A program made the position numbers and the translations under genes. A model generated the notes under the pieces. The model searched no databases. It had not been told where the DNA came from and worked only from the letters and a program-made list of their open reading frames with translations. Below, in pieces: positions 51,704 through 61,120 of a DNA stretch of 64,000 bases. The stretch is from Streptomyces xanthii (GTDB lineage: Bacteria > Actinomycetota > Actinomycetes > Streptomycetales > Streptomycetaceae). The stretch's first letter is position 1. Each line of letters begins with the position of its first letter. Where the stretch lies: the NCBI RefSeq assembly GCF_014621695.1, contig NZ_CP061281.1, forward strand, positions 62,001-126,000, read 5' to 3'.

Positions 51704-53407
51704 TCAATTTCGCAGGGTGTCGTGCACGACCTGACCGCCGACGACGGTGAGGACGACGGGCATCTTCGGGATGTCGTGGGGGTCGGCGGCGAGCAGATCC
51801 CCGTCGAGAACGCAGAGGTCGGCTGCCTTGCCCGGCTCCAGGGAGCCCTTCCAGTCGTCGGCGAAGTCCTGCCAGGCCGCGTCGATCGTGTACGTACGGA
51901 GCGCCTCGGCCAGGCCGATGCGCTGCTCGGGGCCGCTGATCCGGCCGGTGGCCTTCGACTCGCGCAGCACCATCGTGGCCACTCCCTGGCGCCAGTCCGG
52001 GTGGGTGACGGGGGCGTCGGAGCCGCTCACGACCCGCACCCCGGCGTCGATGGCGTCGCGGTAGGGCCAGGCGTAGGCGGCCCGTTCGGTGCCGACGAGT
52101 TCCGCCTCCATGTCGGCGACGGTCCACTTGATGGTGGGGTTCATGTTGACGCCGAAGCCGTGCGCGGCGAGGACCTTCATGCTGTGCGCGGTGAGGAAGT
52201 CGCCGTGGATGACGTAGTGCCGCGCGTCGGCCCTCGGGTGTCCGGCCGCGGCGGCGGCGAAGGCGTTCGCGACGGTGTCGCAGGCCCGGTCACCGGTGAC
52301 ATGGACGCCCACCTGGTGCCCGGCGGCGTGGGCGTGCCGGATGATGGCGTCGATCTCGGCGGTCCGCTCGGCGTCGTTCGCGCCGCCCACACACAGCGCG
52401 CCGCAGCCGCCGTCCACGTACGGCTCGTGCATCCACGACGTCTTGTTGGGGACGATGCCGTCGGCGAAGATCTTGACGCCGTGGATCGCGAGGCGGCGCG
52501 GGTCGGTTTCGCCGCGGTCGCCGAGCGCTGCGAGGGAACGAACGAACTCCTCGGCGCTGCTCGCCATTCCGGTGGGCAGGAGCAGGACGCCGAGGCGGGC
52601 GGTCAGTTCACCGGCGGCCAGCAGGTCACGGTAGACTGCCAGGGTCTCCGTGCCGAGAGCTCCGCGCATGATGCCGTCGCCGCCGGGGCCGAGGCCGGGT
52701 TCGGTGTAGCTGGTGATGCCGAGCCGGGCGAGTGTGGCGAGGTTCGACCTGATCGCGTCGGCCCGCTCCTGGCGGCTCAGCGGTGGCAGCGCGTTCTGGA
52801 TGAGGGCCTGGGCTCCTTCGTGGAGCAGCCCGGTCGGTTCCCCGGCCGCGTCGGTGACGATGGAGCCGCCGGGCGGCGCGACGGTGTCCCGGTCGATCCC
52901 TATGAGTTCGAGCGCCTTGGAGTTGACCCAGGTGGCGTGCCCGGAGAAGGAGTACAGGACGACGGGGTGGCCCGGGCTCACGGTGTCCAGGTCGCTCCGC
53001 GAGGGCTGACGCGCGGGATCGGCGAGGCATTCGTCGAGGTAGCCGGTGTCCCAGCCGTGCCCCGTGATCCACGTCCCCTCCGGAAACCGGCCGACGGCCT
53101 CCCGGACCGCCTCGGAGACGTCCGCGAGGGACGACACGGCGGGGTGGCTGAGGTCGAGGGAGAGCGGCGGCGTCGACATGCCGAGGGCACACCCGTGCAG
53201 ATGGGAGTCGTTGATTCCGGGAAGCAGTGTGGCTCCCCGGAGGTCGACGACGCGCGTGCCGGGTCCGACGAGCGGTTCGACGTCGCCGGGCCCTCCGACA
53301 GCACTGATGATCCCGTCGGTCACCGCGAGCGCCGACGCGACGGAGAACTCCGCGTCGACCGTGACCACCCTCCCGCCGAGAAACACCAGGTCCGCATACG
53401 TGTCCAC
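51704..53407 (-). CDS. amidohydrolase, YtcJ/NfdA-like
   Basis: A 567-residue metal-dependent hydrolase of the amidohydrolase_3 group. The metal motif HLHG after LLPGINDSHLHGCALG (about 64-79), HGVKIFADGI (probably the metal-bridging Lys), two central His in HVTGDRACD and IHGDF, and catalytic Asp in VSGSDAPV follow family order. Relatives hydrolyse N-substituted formamides or amides. The start is GTG 53407, since MDTYADLVFLGGRVVTVD is family-typical; upstream residues are not. Operon partner of the LuxR gene downstream. Confidence 0.88.
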   Translation of the reverse strand: MDTYADLVFLGGRVVTVDAEFSVASALAVTDGIISAVGGPGDVEPLVGPGTRVVDLRGATLLPGINDSHLHGCALGMSTPPLSLDLSHPAVSSLADVSEAVREAVGRFPEGTWITGHGWDTGYLDECLADPARQPSRSDLDTVSPGHPVVLYSFSGHATWVNSKALELIGIDRDTVAPPGGSIVTDAAGEPTGLLHEGAQALIQNALPPLSRQERADAIRSNLATLARLGITSYTEPGLGPGGDGIMRGALGTETLAVYRDLLAAGELTARLGVLLLPTGMASSAEEFVRSLAALGDRGETDPRRLAIHGVKIFADGIVPNKTSWMHEPYVDGGCGALCVGGANDAERTAEIDAIIRHAHAAGHQVGVHVTGDRACDTVANAFAAAAAGHPRADARHYVIHGDFLTAHSMKVLAAHGFGVNMNPTIKWTVADMEAELVGTERAAYAWPYRDAIDAGVRVVSGSDAPVTHPDWRQGVATMVLRESKATGRISGPEQRIGLAEALRTYTIDAAWQDFADDWKGSLEPGKAADLCVLDGDLLAADPHDIPKMPVVLTVVGGQVVHDTLRN

Positions 53408-53611
53408 AGAAGGTCCTTTCACCGACCGGGCGCACCACGGCGACCCGGGAACGATCTCCCGAGGACTATGGCCGCGCCCGCGCACCTCGCACATCGGTCA
53501 TCCCACCGATGCGATGCGACGTGGGACAGCCCCTGCATCCAGCCTGGGGCCGACGGCCACGAAAGGGCGGTCCGAGGCCACTTCGGCGGTTGAACGACGG
53601 GGACCGGGCCG

Positions 53612-54673
53612 TCAGTTCACGTCGCGGGCGGAAGGCAGGGGGGTTGCGGCCGCCGGCTCCGCCGGTGGCGGGGCCGTGCTGTTCCTGACGACGAGGCTGG
53701 TCGCGAGCTCCAGGCGGGTCACCGCGGGCTCGCCTGCGCGCAGGCGCAGCAGCATCTGCGCGGCTTCTTCTCCCATCTGACGCAGCGGCTGGTGGACGGT
53801 GGTGAGGGCGGGGCTGGACCAGCGGGCGATCATGACGTCGTCGTACCCGACCACGGACAGGTCCTCGGGGACGCGTAGTCCGCAGACGCGGGCGGCTTCC
53901 AGGACACCGAGCGCCTGGAGGTCGCTTCCGGCGAAGATCGCCGTGGGCCGGTCCGGCAGGCGCAGCAGTTCCAGGGCGCGTGCGTAGCCGCCCTCGACGT
54001 GGAAGTCACCGAAGCGGGTCAGGGCCGGATCGACGGGGATCCCGGCCATGCCGAGGGTCGAGCGGTAGCCGTCGAGGCGGGCGAGGGAGCACAGGACGTC
54101 CTCCGGGCCGGTGATGATGCCGATGCGGCGGTGTCCGAGGTCGGCGAGGTGGCGGGTGGCGGCGACACCGCCGGACCAGTTGGCCGAGCCCACGGAGGGC
54201 ACGTCGGGTTCGGGGTCGCCTGCCGGGTCGACGATCACGAACGGGATGGAGCGGGCTCCCAGTTGCTGCTTGACCTCGTCGGGGAGCGAGGAGAAGACGA
54301 GCACGACGCCGATCGGGCGGCGCTGCAGCACGCCCTCGATCCAGTCGGCCGCCGGTGCGTGCCGGGTGCCGCTCTCCGTGAGGACCACGCTGGCCTGGTG
54401 GGCCTTGGCTACGTTCTCGACGCCCCGGATCAGCTCCATGGACCAGACGCTGTCGAGTTCGTGAAAGACGAGCTCGATCAGGGGCGCTTCGCCGGCGGCG
54501 CGGGTCGTTCTGCGATACGAGTGCGCCTCCAGCAGCGACTCCACCTTGCTCCGGGTCCGGGGCGAGACGTCCTGTCGCCCGTTGAGAACTTTCGAAACTG
54601 TCGAAAGTGAGACTCCCGCCTTCTCGGCCACCTCGGCCAGGGTGATCCGCCTGTTCTCCTCGGCATCGCGCAT
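53612..54673 (-). CDS. bxlR: LacI-family repressor, BxlR-like
   Basis: A 353-residue LacI repressor. HTH and hinge are [35 protein letters not shown] (about 10-44); the periplasmic-binding-like effector domain follows. By synteny with the Streptomyces bxl clusters it should repress the divergent beta-xyloside genes and release DNA upon xylobiose. ATG 54673 is preferred over GTG 54715, which would add 14 residues. Operator-like palindromes lie upstream and within its own HTH codons (54588-54608). Confidence 0.82.
   Translation of the reverse strand: MRDAEENRRITLAEVAEKAGVSLSTVSKVLNGRQDVSPRTRSKVESLLEAHSYRRTTRAAGEAPLIELVFHELDSVWSMELIRGVENVAKAHQASVVLTESGTRHAPAADWIEGVLQRRPIGVVLVFSSLPDEVKQQLGARSIPFVIVDPAGDPEPDVPSVGSANWSGGVAATRHLADLGHRRIGIITGPEDVLCSLARLDGYRSTLGMAGIPVDPALTRFGDFHVEGGYARALELLRLPDRPTAIFAGSDLQALGVLEAARVCGLRVPEDLSVVGYDDVMIARWSSPALTTVHQPLRQMGEEAAQMLLRLRAGEPAVTRLELATSLVVRNSTAPPPAEPAAATPLPSARDVN
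54588..54608. promoter_or_regulatory. intragenic operator within bxlR-like coding sequence
   Basis: CTTTCGAAACTGTCGAAAG (54589-54607), arms CTTTCGA/TCGAAAG, lies in codons for STVSKVL. Its TCGAAAGTGAG (54601-54611) recurs at 54808-54818 before the divergent operon. AT-ending codons here are unusual for the genome. Confidence 0.6.
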
Positions 54674-54740
54674 TTGAGCAGCATAGAACACACCCTCGGC
54701 GGGGCTTGAAGTCACGTTTCCGTAACGCGACTACAGAGGG

Positions 54741-54769
54741 TTGACCTGTCCGGCACCCCGCCCTAGCGT
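54741..54769 (+). promoter_or_regulatory. promoter of the bxlEFGA-like operon
   Basis: TTGACC (54741-54746) and TAGCGT (54764-54769), spaced 17 bp, match the Streptomyces housekeeping consensus and lie 55 bp before the ATG. Confidence 0.7.
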
Positions 54770-54781
54770 CCCGCCCATGAA

Positions 54782-54810
54782 GTTTCGGAAACAGGACCGA
54801 AACTGTTTCG
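54782..54810. promoter_or_regulatory. LacI-type operators downstream of the promoter
   Basis: GTTTCGGAAAC (54782-54792) and CGAAACTGTTTCG (54798-54810), two palindromes built from TTTCG/CGAAA half-sites, lie between the -10 and the start codon where a repressor would block the transcript. Confidence 0.75.
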
Positions 54811-54823
54811 AAAGTGAGGCGTG

Positions 54824-56131
54824 ATGAAGCGACACGCGCAGCTCCTGAGAACCGCTGTCGTCGGTGGAGCGTCGCTGGCGATGACCCTGTCCCTCGCCGC
54901 CTGCGCCGGCTCCGGCGGCTCCGCCGGCGGCGACTCGGACACGATCCACGTCCTGGTCTACGGCGACGCGACGAACAAGGTGGAGAAGCGGCTCGTCGAC
55001 ACCTTCAACAAGACCTCGAAGGTCAAGGCGGTCCTCGACACCGTCCCGGGCGCCGACTACCAGTCCAAGCTGCAGACGATCATCAGCGGCAAACAGGCTC
55101 CCGACGTGTTCTTCAACTGGGGCGGCGGCAGCATCAAGCCGTACGTCGACGCCGGGATGCTGACACCGCTCGACGACTTCATCGCGAAGAACCCCAAGCT
55201 CGAGTCCGAGTTCCTTCCGTCGGTCTTCAACACCGCGGTCGTCGACGGCAAGCCCTACGGCGTCCCCATGCGGGGAACCCAGCCCGTCCTGCTCTTCAGC
55301 AACCAGAAGGTGCTCAAGGACGCGGGCGTCACCGCACCGCGCACCTGGGAGGAGCTCCTGGCCGCGGTCAAGACCCTGAAGGCCAAGGGGGTCACCCCGA
55401 TCGCCCTGGGCGGCGGCGACAAGTGGCCCACCCAGATGTGGTTCCAGTACGTCTACGACCGGGTCGCCGGCCCCGAGCTCTTCAAGAAGGCCGCCAAGGG
55501 CGACAAGGACGTCTGGGCGAGCGCCGACAGCAAGAAGGCACTCGGCATGCTCAGGGAACTGATCGACGCCGGGGCCTTCGGCACCAACTACGACTCGGTC
55601 AAGTTCACCGACGGCGGCTCGCCCGCCCTGCTCGCCACCGGCAAGGCCGGATTCGAGCTCATGGGCTCCTGGGAGTACTCGACCCTCCAGGACGCCTACC
55701 CCGACTTCGTGAAGAGCGACCTCGGATACAGCGCCTTCCCGACCGTGGAGGGCGGCAAGGGCGACCCCGGCAACATCGCCGGCAACCCCAACAACTTCTA
55801 CTCCGTCCTCAAGAGCACCAAGCACCCCGAGGCCGTCGCCGAGTTCCTGAAGCTCATGTACTCCGACGCGTTCGTCAAGGACCAGCTCTCCGTCGGGAAC
55901 CTGCCGACCACCACCAACACCGCGAAGTTCCTCGACCAGTCCGCGTCCCCGGAGTACTCGAAGTACCAGTACGACCTCGTGAAGAAGGCTCCCGCCTTCC
56001 AGCTCTCCTGGGACCAGGCCTTCCCGCCGGCCGCCACCACCACGCTCTACCAGGCGGTCCAGCAGTTCTTCAACGGACAGATGGACACCGACGCCTTCAT
56101 CGCCGCCATGCAGCGCCTCCCCGCGGCCTGA
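54824..56131 (+). CDS. bxlE: ABC transporter sugar-binding lipoprotein, BxlE-like
   Basis: A 435-residue CUT1 solute-binding lipoprotein. Signal and lipobox LSLAAC (about 22-27) followed by a Gly/Ser linker. The binding fold starts at TIHVLVYGDATNK. Gene order (LacI, binding protein, two permeases, GH3) matches the Streptomyces bxl cluster, so the substrate is probably xylobiose or a related beta-xyloside. ATG 54824 is taken rather than GTG 54821. Confidence 0.85.
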   Translation: MKRHAQLLRTAVVGGASLAMTLSLAACAGSGGSAGGDSDTIHVLVYGDATNKVEKRLVDTFNKTSKVKAVLDTVPGADYQSKLQTIISGKQAPDVFFNWGGGSIKPYVDAGMLTPLDDFIAKNPKLESEFLPSVFNTAVVDGKPYGVPMRGTQPVLLFSNQKVLKDAGVTAPRTWEELLAAVKTLKAKGVTPIALGGGDKWPTQMWFQYVYDRVAGPELFKKAAKGDKDVWASADSKKALGMLRELIDAGAFGTNYDSVKFTDGGSPALLATGKAGFELMGSWEYSTLQDAYPDFVKSDLGYSAFPTVEGGKGDPGNIAGNPNNFYSVLKSTKHPEAVAEFLKLMYSDAFVKDQLSVGNLPTTTNTAKFLDQSASPEYSKYQYDLVKKAPAFQLSWDQAFPPAATTTLYQAVQQFFNGQMDTDAFIAAMQRLPAA

Positions 56132-56148
56132 CCTCCGGAGCGCCTGAC

Positions 56149-57096
56149 ATGACCACCTTCACAGCGTCCGCCGTGGACAGCGGCAAAGAGACCCGGGGTC
56201 AGAGGCGGACCGGCCGCCCGGTCACCGGGGTGGGCCGCCCGGGCTTCGCGTGGGCGGCGCCCGCCGCCGTCTTCTTCGGCCTGTTCGCCCTCGTACCGCT
56301 CCTCCTGGTCGTCGTGCTCTCCTTCACCCGCTGGAACGGCCTCGGCTCGCCCGAGTTCGCCAGCCTGAAGAACTGGACCAAGCTCTTCGACGACCCCGTC
56401 ATGGTCAAGAGCCTGTGGCTCAGCCTCCTCCTCACCGTCCTCGGCGTCGCCGTCCAGACCCCCATCAGCATCCTGCTCGGCGTCTGGGCCGCCGGCCGCC
56501 AGCGCAACCGGGCCGTCCTCTCGGCGATCTACTTCGTCCCGCTCCTGCTCTCCGTCACCGCCGTCGCCGTCCTGTGGCGGGCCGTCCTCGACCCGAACTT
56601 CGGCGTCCCGTCCCAGGCGAAGTGGCTGTTCGGCGACGGCAATCTCTTCGGCGCGCAGACCAGCGCCCTCGGCGTCCTCGTCTTCGTGAGCACCTGGCAG
56701 TTCACCCCCCTGCACACGCTGCTCTACCAGGGAGCCGCCCGGGCCGTCCCCCAGGTGCTCTACCAGGCCGCCCAGATCGACGGCGCCGGCCGGGTGCGGC
56801 AGTTCTTCCACATCACCCTGCCGCAACTGCGCAACACCATCGTGACCTCGACGATCCTCATGGTCGTCGGCGGCCTGACCACCTTCGACACCGTCCTGAT
56901 CCTCACCCAGGGCGGCCCCGGAACCGACACCACGAACAGCGCCTACTACATGTACCAAAAGGCCTTCAAGAGCTTCGACTTCGGCATGGCCTCTGCCATC
57001 GCCCTGCTGCTCGTCCTGGTCGCCAGCCTCGTCTCCCTGGTCATGGTCCGCCTCAGCGGCTACGACAAGATGCGCAGCACCATGGAGGGCGTGTGA
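56149..57096 (+). CDS. bxlF: ABC sugar transporter permease, BxlF-like
   Basis: A 315-residue MalF-type permease: basic cytoplasmic N-terminus (1-30), six membrane segments, and EAA loop LYQAAQIDGAGRVRQFFHITLPQ (about 204-226). ATG 56149, 17 bp after the binding-protein gene. Its stop overlaps the next start (GTGA). No ATPase gene in the operon. Confidence 0.88.
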   Translation: MTTFTASAVDSGKETRGQRRTGRPVTGVGRPGFAWAAPAAVFFGLFALVPLLLVVVLSFTRWNGLGSPEFASLKNWTKLFDDPVMVKSLWLSLLLTVLGVAVQTPISILLGVWAAGRQRNRAVLSAIYFVPLLLSVTAVAVLWRAVLDPNFGVPSQAKWLFGDGNLFGAQTSALGVLVFVSTWQFTPLHTLLYQGAARAVPQVLYQAAQIDGAGRVRQFFHITLPQLRNTIVTSTILMVVGGLTTFDTVLILTQGGPGTDTTNSAYYMYQKAFKSFDFGMASAIALLLVLVASLVSLVMVRLSGYDKMRSTMEGV

Positions 57097-57914
57097 CCAG
57101 GAAACGCCCCAACTACCTCGCGGGCCTCGGATCGCTCGTGTGGCTGTTCGTCGTCGGCCTGCCGCTGTACGTCATGCTGATCGCCACCTTCCAGACCCGG
57201 GCGGACTACGCGGCGAACGGCCCTCTCGGATTCCCGACGGACTTCACACTGGACAACTACCTCGACGACCTCAACGACGGCTTCACCCACTACTTCCTCA
57301 ACACGGTCTTCGTCACCGTGTGCGTGGTGGGCATCGTCCTGCTCCTCGTCCCGCCGCTGGCGTACGCGATCGTCCGCAGCGACGGCAGAGCCACCGGGCG
57401 GGTCTTCCGGCTCTTCCTGCTCGGCCTCGCCATCCCGTCCCAGGCCGTGATCGTGCCGATGTTCTACCTCATCGACGAAGCCGGCCTCTACGACAACCTC
57501 ATCGGCGTCATCCTCCCGACAGCTGCCTTCGCCATGCCCGTCTGCGCCCTGATCCTCACCGGCGTCATGCGCGACATCACCTCCGAGCTGTACGAGGCGA
57601 TGACCGTCGACGGCGCCTCTTCCTGGCGGATCTTCCTCCAGCTGGTGCTGCCGCTGTCCAAGGGCGGGCTGTCGACCGTCGTCGTCTTCTCCGCCCTCCA
57701 GGCCTGGAACGGCTTCCTGTTCCCCCTCGTGCTCACCCAGTCCTCGCAGAACAAGGTCATCACCATGGGCCTGTACGACTTCCAGACCGAGCACGGCGTC
57801 GACATCCCCGGCCTGCTCGCCGCCGTCGTCCTGTCCATGCTCCCCATCCTGTTCGTCTATCTGTTCGCCCGTCGCGCCCTGGTCCAGGGCCTGATGGGAG
57901 TCGGAGGAAAGTGA
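57093..57914 (+). CDS. bxlG: ABC sugar transporter permease, BxlG-like
   Basis: A 273-residue MalG-type permease with six membrane segments and EAA loop LYEAMTVDGASSWRIFLQLVLPL (about 168-190). GTG 57093 overlaps the previous stop by four bases, so it is translationally coupled. The same GTGA coupling recurs at its 3' end with the GH3 gene. Confidence 0.88.
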   Translation: MTRKRPNYLAGLGSLVWLFVVGLPLYVMLIATFQTRADYAANGPLGFPTDFTLDNYLDDLNDGFTHYFLNTVFVTVCVVGIVLLLVPPLAYAIVRSDGRATGRVFRLFLLGLAIPSQAVIVPMFYLIDEAGLYDNLIGVILPTAAFAMPVCALILTGVMRDITSELYEAMTVDGASSWRIFLQLVLPLSKGGLSTVVVFSALQAWNGFLFPLVLTQSSQNKVITMGLYDFQTEHGVDIPGLLAAVVLSMLPILFVYLFARRALVQGLMGVGGK

Positions 57915-60301
57915 CCGCCCACATGGCCACGCCGCCTCGCACCGCACTCGCTCCCTGGCGGGACCCCTCGCTGGACCCCGAGACCCGCGTCGACGCGCTG
58001 ATCCGCGAGATGACGCTCAAGGAGAAGATCGCCCAGCTCTTCGGAGTCTGGGTCGGCGCCTCCGACGAAGGCGCCGAGGTCGCGCCCCACCAGCACGACA
58101 TGGAGGAACCAGTCGACCTCGACGAGCTGATCCCCGACGGGCTCGGCCAGCTGACCCGCCCCTTCGGCACGGTCCCCGTCGACCCCGCCCTCGGCGCCGT
58201 TTCCCTGATGCGGACGCAAGCGAGGATCGTCGCGGGCAACCGCTTCGGCATCCCCGCCGTCGCCCACGAGGAGTGCCTCGCCGGCTTCGCCGCCTGGGGT
58301 GCCACCGCCTACCCCGTCCCGCTGTCCTGGGGCGCGACCTTCGACCCGGACCTCGTACGGGAGATGGCGGAAGCCATCGGACGCGACCTGCGCTCGGTCG
58401 GCGTGCACCAAGGCCTGGCGCCCGTCCTCGACGTCGTGCGCGACGCCCGCTGGGGACGCGTCGAGGAGACCATCGGCGAGGACCCGTACCTCGTCGGCAC
58501 GATCGCCACCGCCTACGTCCAGGGCCTGGAGTCCGCGGGCATCGTCGCCACCCTCAAGCACTTCGCCGGCTACTCGGCCTCCCGTGCGGGACGCAACCTC
58601 GCCCCCGTGGGCATGGGCCGACGCGAGCTCGCCGACGTGATCCTGCCCCCGTTCGAGATGGCGCTGCGCGAGAGCGGTGTCCGGTCGGTCATGCACGCCT
58701 ACACCGACACCGACGGCATTCCCTCCGCCGCCGACGACGCGCTCCTCACCGGACTGCTCCGCGACACCTGGGGCTTCACCGGCACAGTCGTCGCCGACTA
58801 CTTCGGCATCGCCTTCCTCAAGACCCTGCACGGCGTCGCCGGGACGTTCGCCGAGGCCGCCGGAGCCGCCCTCGCCGCCGGAGTCGATGTCGAACTGCCC
58901 ACCGTCAAAACCTTCGGAGCCCCTCTCCTCGAAGCCGTCGAACGCGGCCAGATCCCCGAGAAACTCGTCGACCGCGCCGTGCGCCGCGTCCTCCTCCAGA
59001 AGGTCCGCCTCGGACTCCTCGACCCCGACTGGAGCCCCGTCCCCCCGGTCCTCGAGAACGCGGACACCACCACCGACCCCGAGCTCCTGCGCGGCACCAT
59101 CGACCTCGATCCCGCCTCCAACCGCGACCTCGCACGCCGGATCGCCGAACGGGCCGTCGTCCTCCTCCGCAACGACGGCACCCTCCCGCTCGACCCCGAC
59201 CAGCCACTGCGCATCGCACTGATCGGCCCCACCGCCCAGGCCGAAACCGCCGTCCTCGGCTGCTACTCCTTCCCCGTCCACGTCGGCGCACAGCACCCGG
59301 ACACGCCCCTCGGCATCGACCTGCCCACCCTCCACGCAGCGCTCAGGTCGGAGTTCCCCGCCGCCGACATCGTCGTCGCGCACGGCACGGGCATCGACGA
59401 CGGAGCGACCGACGGCATCCCCGCCGCCGTCTCTCTCGCCCGCGACGCCGACCTCGTCATCGCGGCGCTGGGTGACCGCGCCGGCCTTTTCGGCCGTGGC
59501 ACCAGCGGCGAAGGCTGCGACGCCGCATCCCTCAGCCTCCCCGGCGCCCAGCAGCAACTCCTCGACGCCCTCCTCGACACCGGCACCCCGGTGATCGGCG
59601 CGCTGCTGGCCGGACGCCCCTACGCACTGGGCCGCGGCGCCCACGAGGCAGCCGCCATCGTCCAGTCCTTCTTCCCCGGCGAATCCGGAACCGCCGCCAT
59701 CGCCTCCGTCCTCAGCGGCCGCACCAACCCCAGCGGCCGGCTCCCCCTCAGCGTTCCCGGACACCCCGGCGCCCAGCCGGCCACCTACCTCGCCGCCCGC
59801 CTCGGCCATGCCAGCGAGGTCTCCACCATCGACCCCGCCCCCGCGTTCGGCTTCGGCCACGGCCTCACCTACACCTCCTTCGCCTGGTCCGACCTCACCG
59901 TCGAGGCGGCCGATTCCCCGACGGACGGCGCGTTCCACCTCACCTTCACCGTCGAGAACACCGGCGACCGCAGCGGCACCGAAGTCGTCCAGCTCTACCT
60001 CCACGACCCGGTGGCCTCCGTCGTCCAGCCCGTGCAACGGCTCATCGGCTACGTGCGACTCGACCTCGCCGCAGGCGAGAAGAGGCTCGTCGCGGTGGAC
60101 GTCCCCGCCGATCTCGCGGCCTTCACCGGGCGCGACGGCAGGCGCGCGGTCGAACCGGGGGAACTGGAACTCCGCCTGGCCGCCTCCAGCACCGCCCCCA
60201 GGCTCACCACCCGCGTCACCCTCACCGGCCCCGTGCGCCACGTCGACCACCACCGACACCTGCACGCCCGATTCCGGACCACCCCTCACACCTCCCAATG
60301 A
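57911..60301 (+). CDS. bxlA: GH3 beta-xylosidase-like enzyme, BxlA-like
   Basis: A 796-residue GH3 glycosidase without signal peptide, hence cytoplasmic. N-domain barrel (about 20-370) with nucleophile Asp296 in TVVADYFG, the KHFAGY motif before it, and GVDVELPTV after, a feature of BxlA-type beta-xylosidases; then the alpha/beta sandwich and fibronectin-III-like C-domain (about 660-775). It should cleave imported xylobiose to xylose. GTG 57911 with GGAGGAAA upstream overlaps the permease stop; ATG 57923 is an alternative. Last gene of the operon. Confidence 0.88.
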   Translation: MTAHMATPPRTALAPWRDPSLDPETRVDALIREMTLKEKIAQLFGVWVGASDEGAEVAPHQHDMEEPVDLDELIPDGLGQLTRPFGTVPVDPALGAVSLMRTQARIVAGNRFGIPAVAHEECLAGFAAWGATAYPVPLSWGATFDPDLVREMAEAIGRDLRSVGVHQGLAPVLDVVRDARWGRVEETIGEDPYLVGTIATAYVQGLESAGIVATLKHFAGYSASRAGRNLAPVGMGRRELADVILPPFEMALRESGVRSVMHAYTDTDGIPSAADDALLTGLLRDTWGFTGTVVADYFGIAFLKTLHGVAGTFAEAAGAALAAGVDVELPTVKTFGAPLLEAVERGQIPEKLVDRAVRRVLLQKVRLGLLDPDWSPVPPVLENADTTTDPELLRGTIDLDPASNRDLARRIAERAVVLLRNDGTLPLDPDQPLRIALIGPTAQAETAVLGCYSFPVHVGAQHPDTPLGIDLPTLHAALRSEFPAADIVVAHGTGIDDGATDGIPAAVSLARDADLVIAALGDRAGLFGRGTSGEGCDAASLSLPGAQQQLLDALLDTGTPVIGALLAGRPYALGRGAHEAAAIVQSFFPGESGTAAIASVLSGRTNPSGRLPLSVPGHPGAQPATYLAARLGHASEVSTIDPAPAFGFGHGLTYTSFAWSDLTVEAADSPTDGAFHLTFTVENTGDRSGTEVVQLYLHDPVASVVQPVQRLIGYVRLDLAAGEKRLVAVDVPADLAAFTGRDGRRAVEPGELELRLAASSTAPRLTTRVTLTGPVRHVDHHRHLHARFRTTPHTSQ

Positions 60302-60393
60302 CCCCATCGGCCAGGGCTCGTCGCTATGCTCCTGACCCCACTCCCCCCGGCCGTCGGCCGGACCCGACGCACCAGGATCAAGGAGCACAGCGC

Positions 60394-60774
60394 GTGATTC
60401 CCGCTGAACTGAGCCAGGGCCGGTACATCAGCCTGACCACCTTCCGAAAGGACGGGACTCCGGTCGCCACACCCGTTTGGTTCGCGGCCGAGGACGACGA
60501 GTTGTACGTGTGGACGCGGATCGACTCCTGGAAAGTGAAACGGCTCCGCCGCGACCCGCACGTGGTCGTCGCCACGTGTGACATGCGCGGGCGGATCCCG
60601 GCCGGCGCGCAGCGCCTGGACGGCACGGGCCGATTCCTCGACGCGGACGGTCTCAAGGCCGTGCGAAAGCGACTCGCCCGCAAGTACACCTGGCAGTGGT
60701 GGCTGACCGACTGGCCCGCGACGATCGCGCGGCGAGGGAAGCGACCCCACATCGCCATCGCCGTGAAGCTCTGA
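60394..60774 (+). CDS. PPOX-class (F420/FMN split-barrel) oxidoreductase
   Basis: A 126-residue split-barrel flavin or F420-binding protein. ISLTTFRKDGTPVATPVWFA (about 12-31), LYVWTRIDSWKVKRLRRDPHVVVATCDMRGR (about 38-68) and a late WPATIARRGKRPHIAIAVKL fit the PPOX class F420-dependent family of actinobacteria. AAGGAG (60380-60385) fixes the GTG at 60394. Substrate unknown. It stands 92 bp after the GH3 gene. Confidence 0.82.
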   Translation: MIPAELSQGRYISLTTFRKDGTPVATPVWFAAEDDELYVWTRIDSWKVKRLRRDPHVVVATCDMRGRIPAGAQRLDGTGRFLDADGLKAVRKRLARKYTWQWWLTDWPATIARRGKRPHIAIAVKL

Positions 60775-60907
60775 GCCCAGAGCCTTCCGCGGGGCGGGGA
60801 TCGTGGCCGATACGGCCCGCACCCCGGATTCGGCCACCCCAGAGGGATGCCAGCCAGGGCGCGGTGTCGTCGACCTCCGCCGTCACCCCGCGCAACGCGC
60901 ACCCGGC

Positions 60908-61112
60908 TCATACCTGCGCGGCTGTCCGTGGGTCCCTCTGCGTCATCTCCCGAGCCGCCGTGCGGGCCGCGTCCGCGAAGGCGGTCAGTGCGCCCGTGGT
61001 GTTCCCGGCGCGCCAGACCAGGCCGTAGCCGACCGGCTCCGCGTCGGCGACGGGGACGTACGCGACGCCGGGCCGCGCGAAGTAGGTCGCCGTGTGCGCG
61101 GCGGTGAGAAGG
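60908..61112 (-). pseudogene. LysR-family regulator, C-terminal remnant
   Basis: About 67 residues of the end of a LysR co-inducer domain: YFARPGVAYVPVADAEPVGYGLVWRAG, then ALTAFADAARTAAREM and a stop at 60908. The DNA-binding domain and most of the effector domain are gone; similarity ends at about 61112, where an MFS fragment on the other strand begins. Looks like one side of a deletion scar. Confidence 0.7.
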
Positions 61113-61120
61113 GCGCCCCG

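Noticed and set aside
57857..60388. 843-codon open frame on the minus strand opposite the GH3 gene
   Set aside because: Gly/Glu/Val-rich antisense shadow of a high-GC gene; no family motifs, and the plus strand encodes a complete BxlA-type enzyme.
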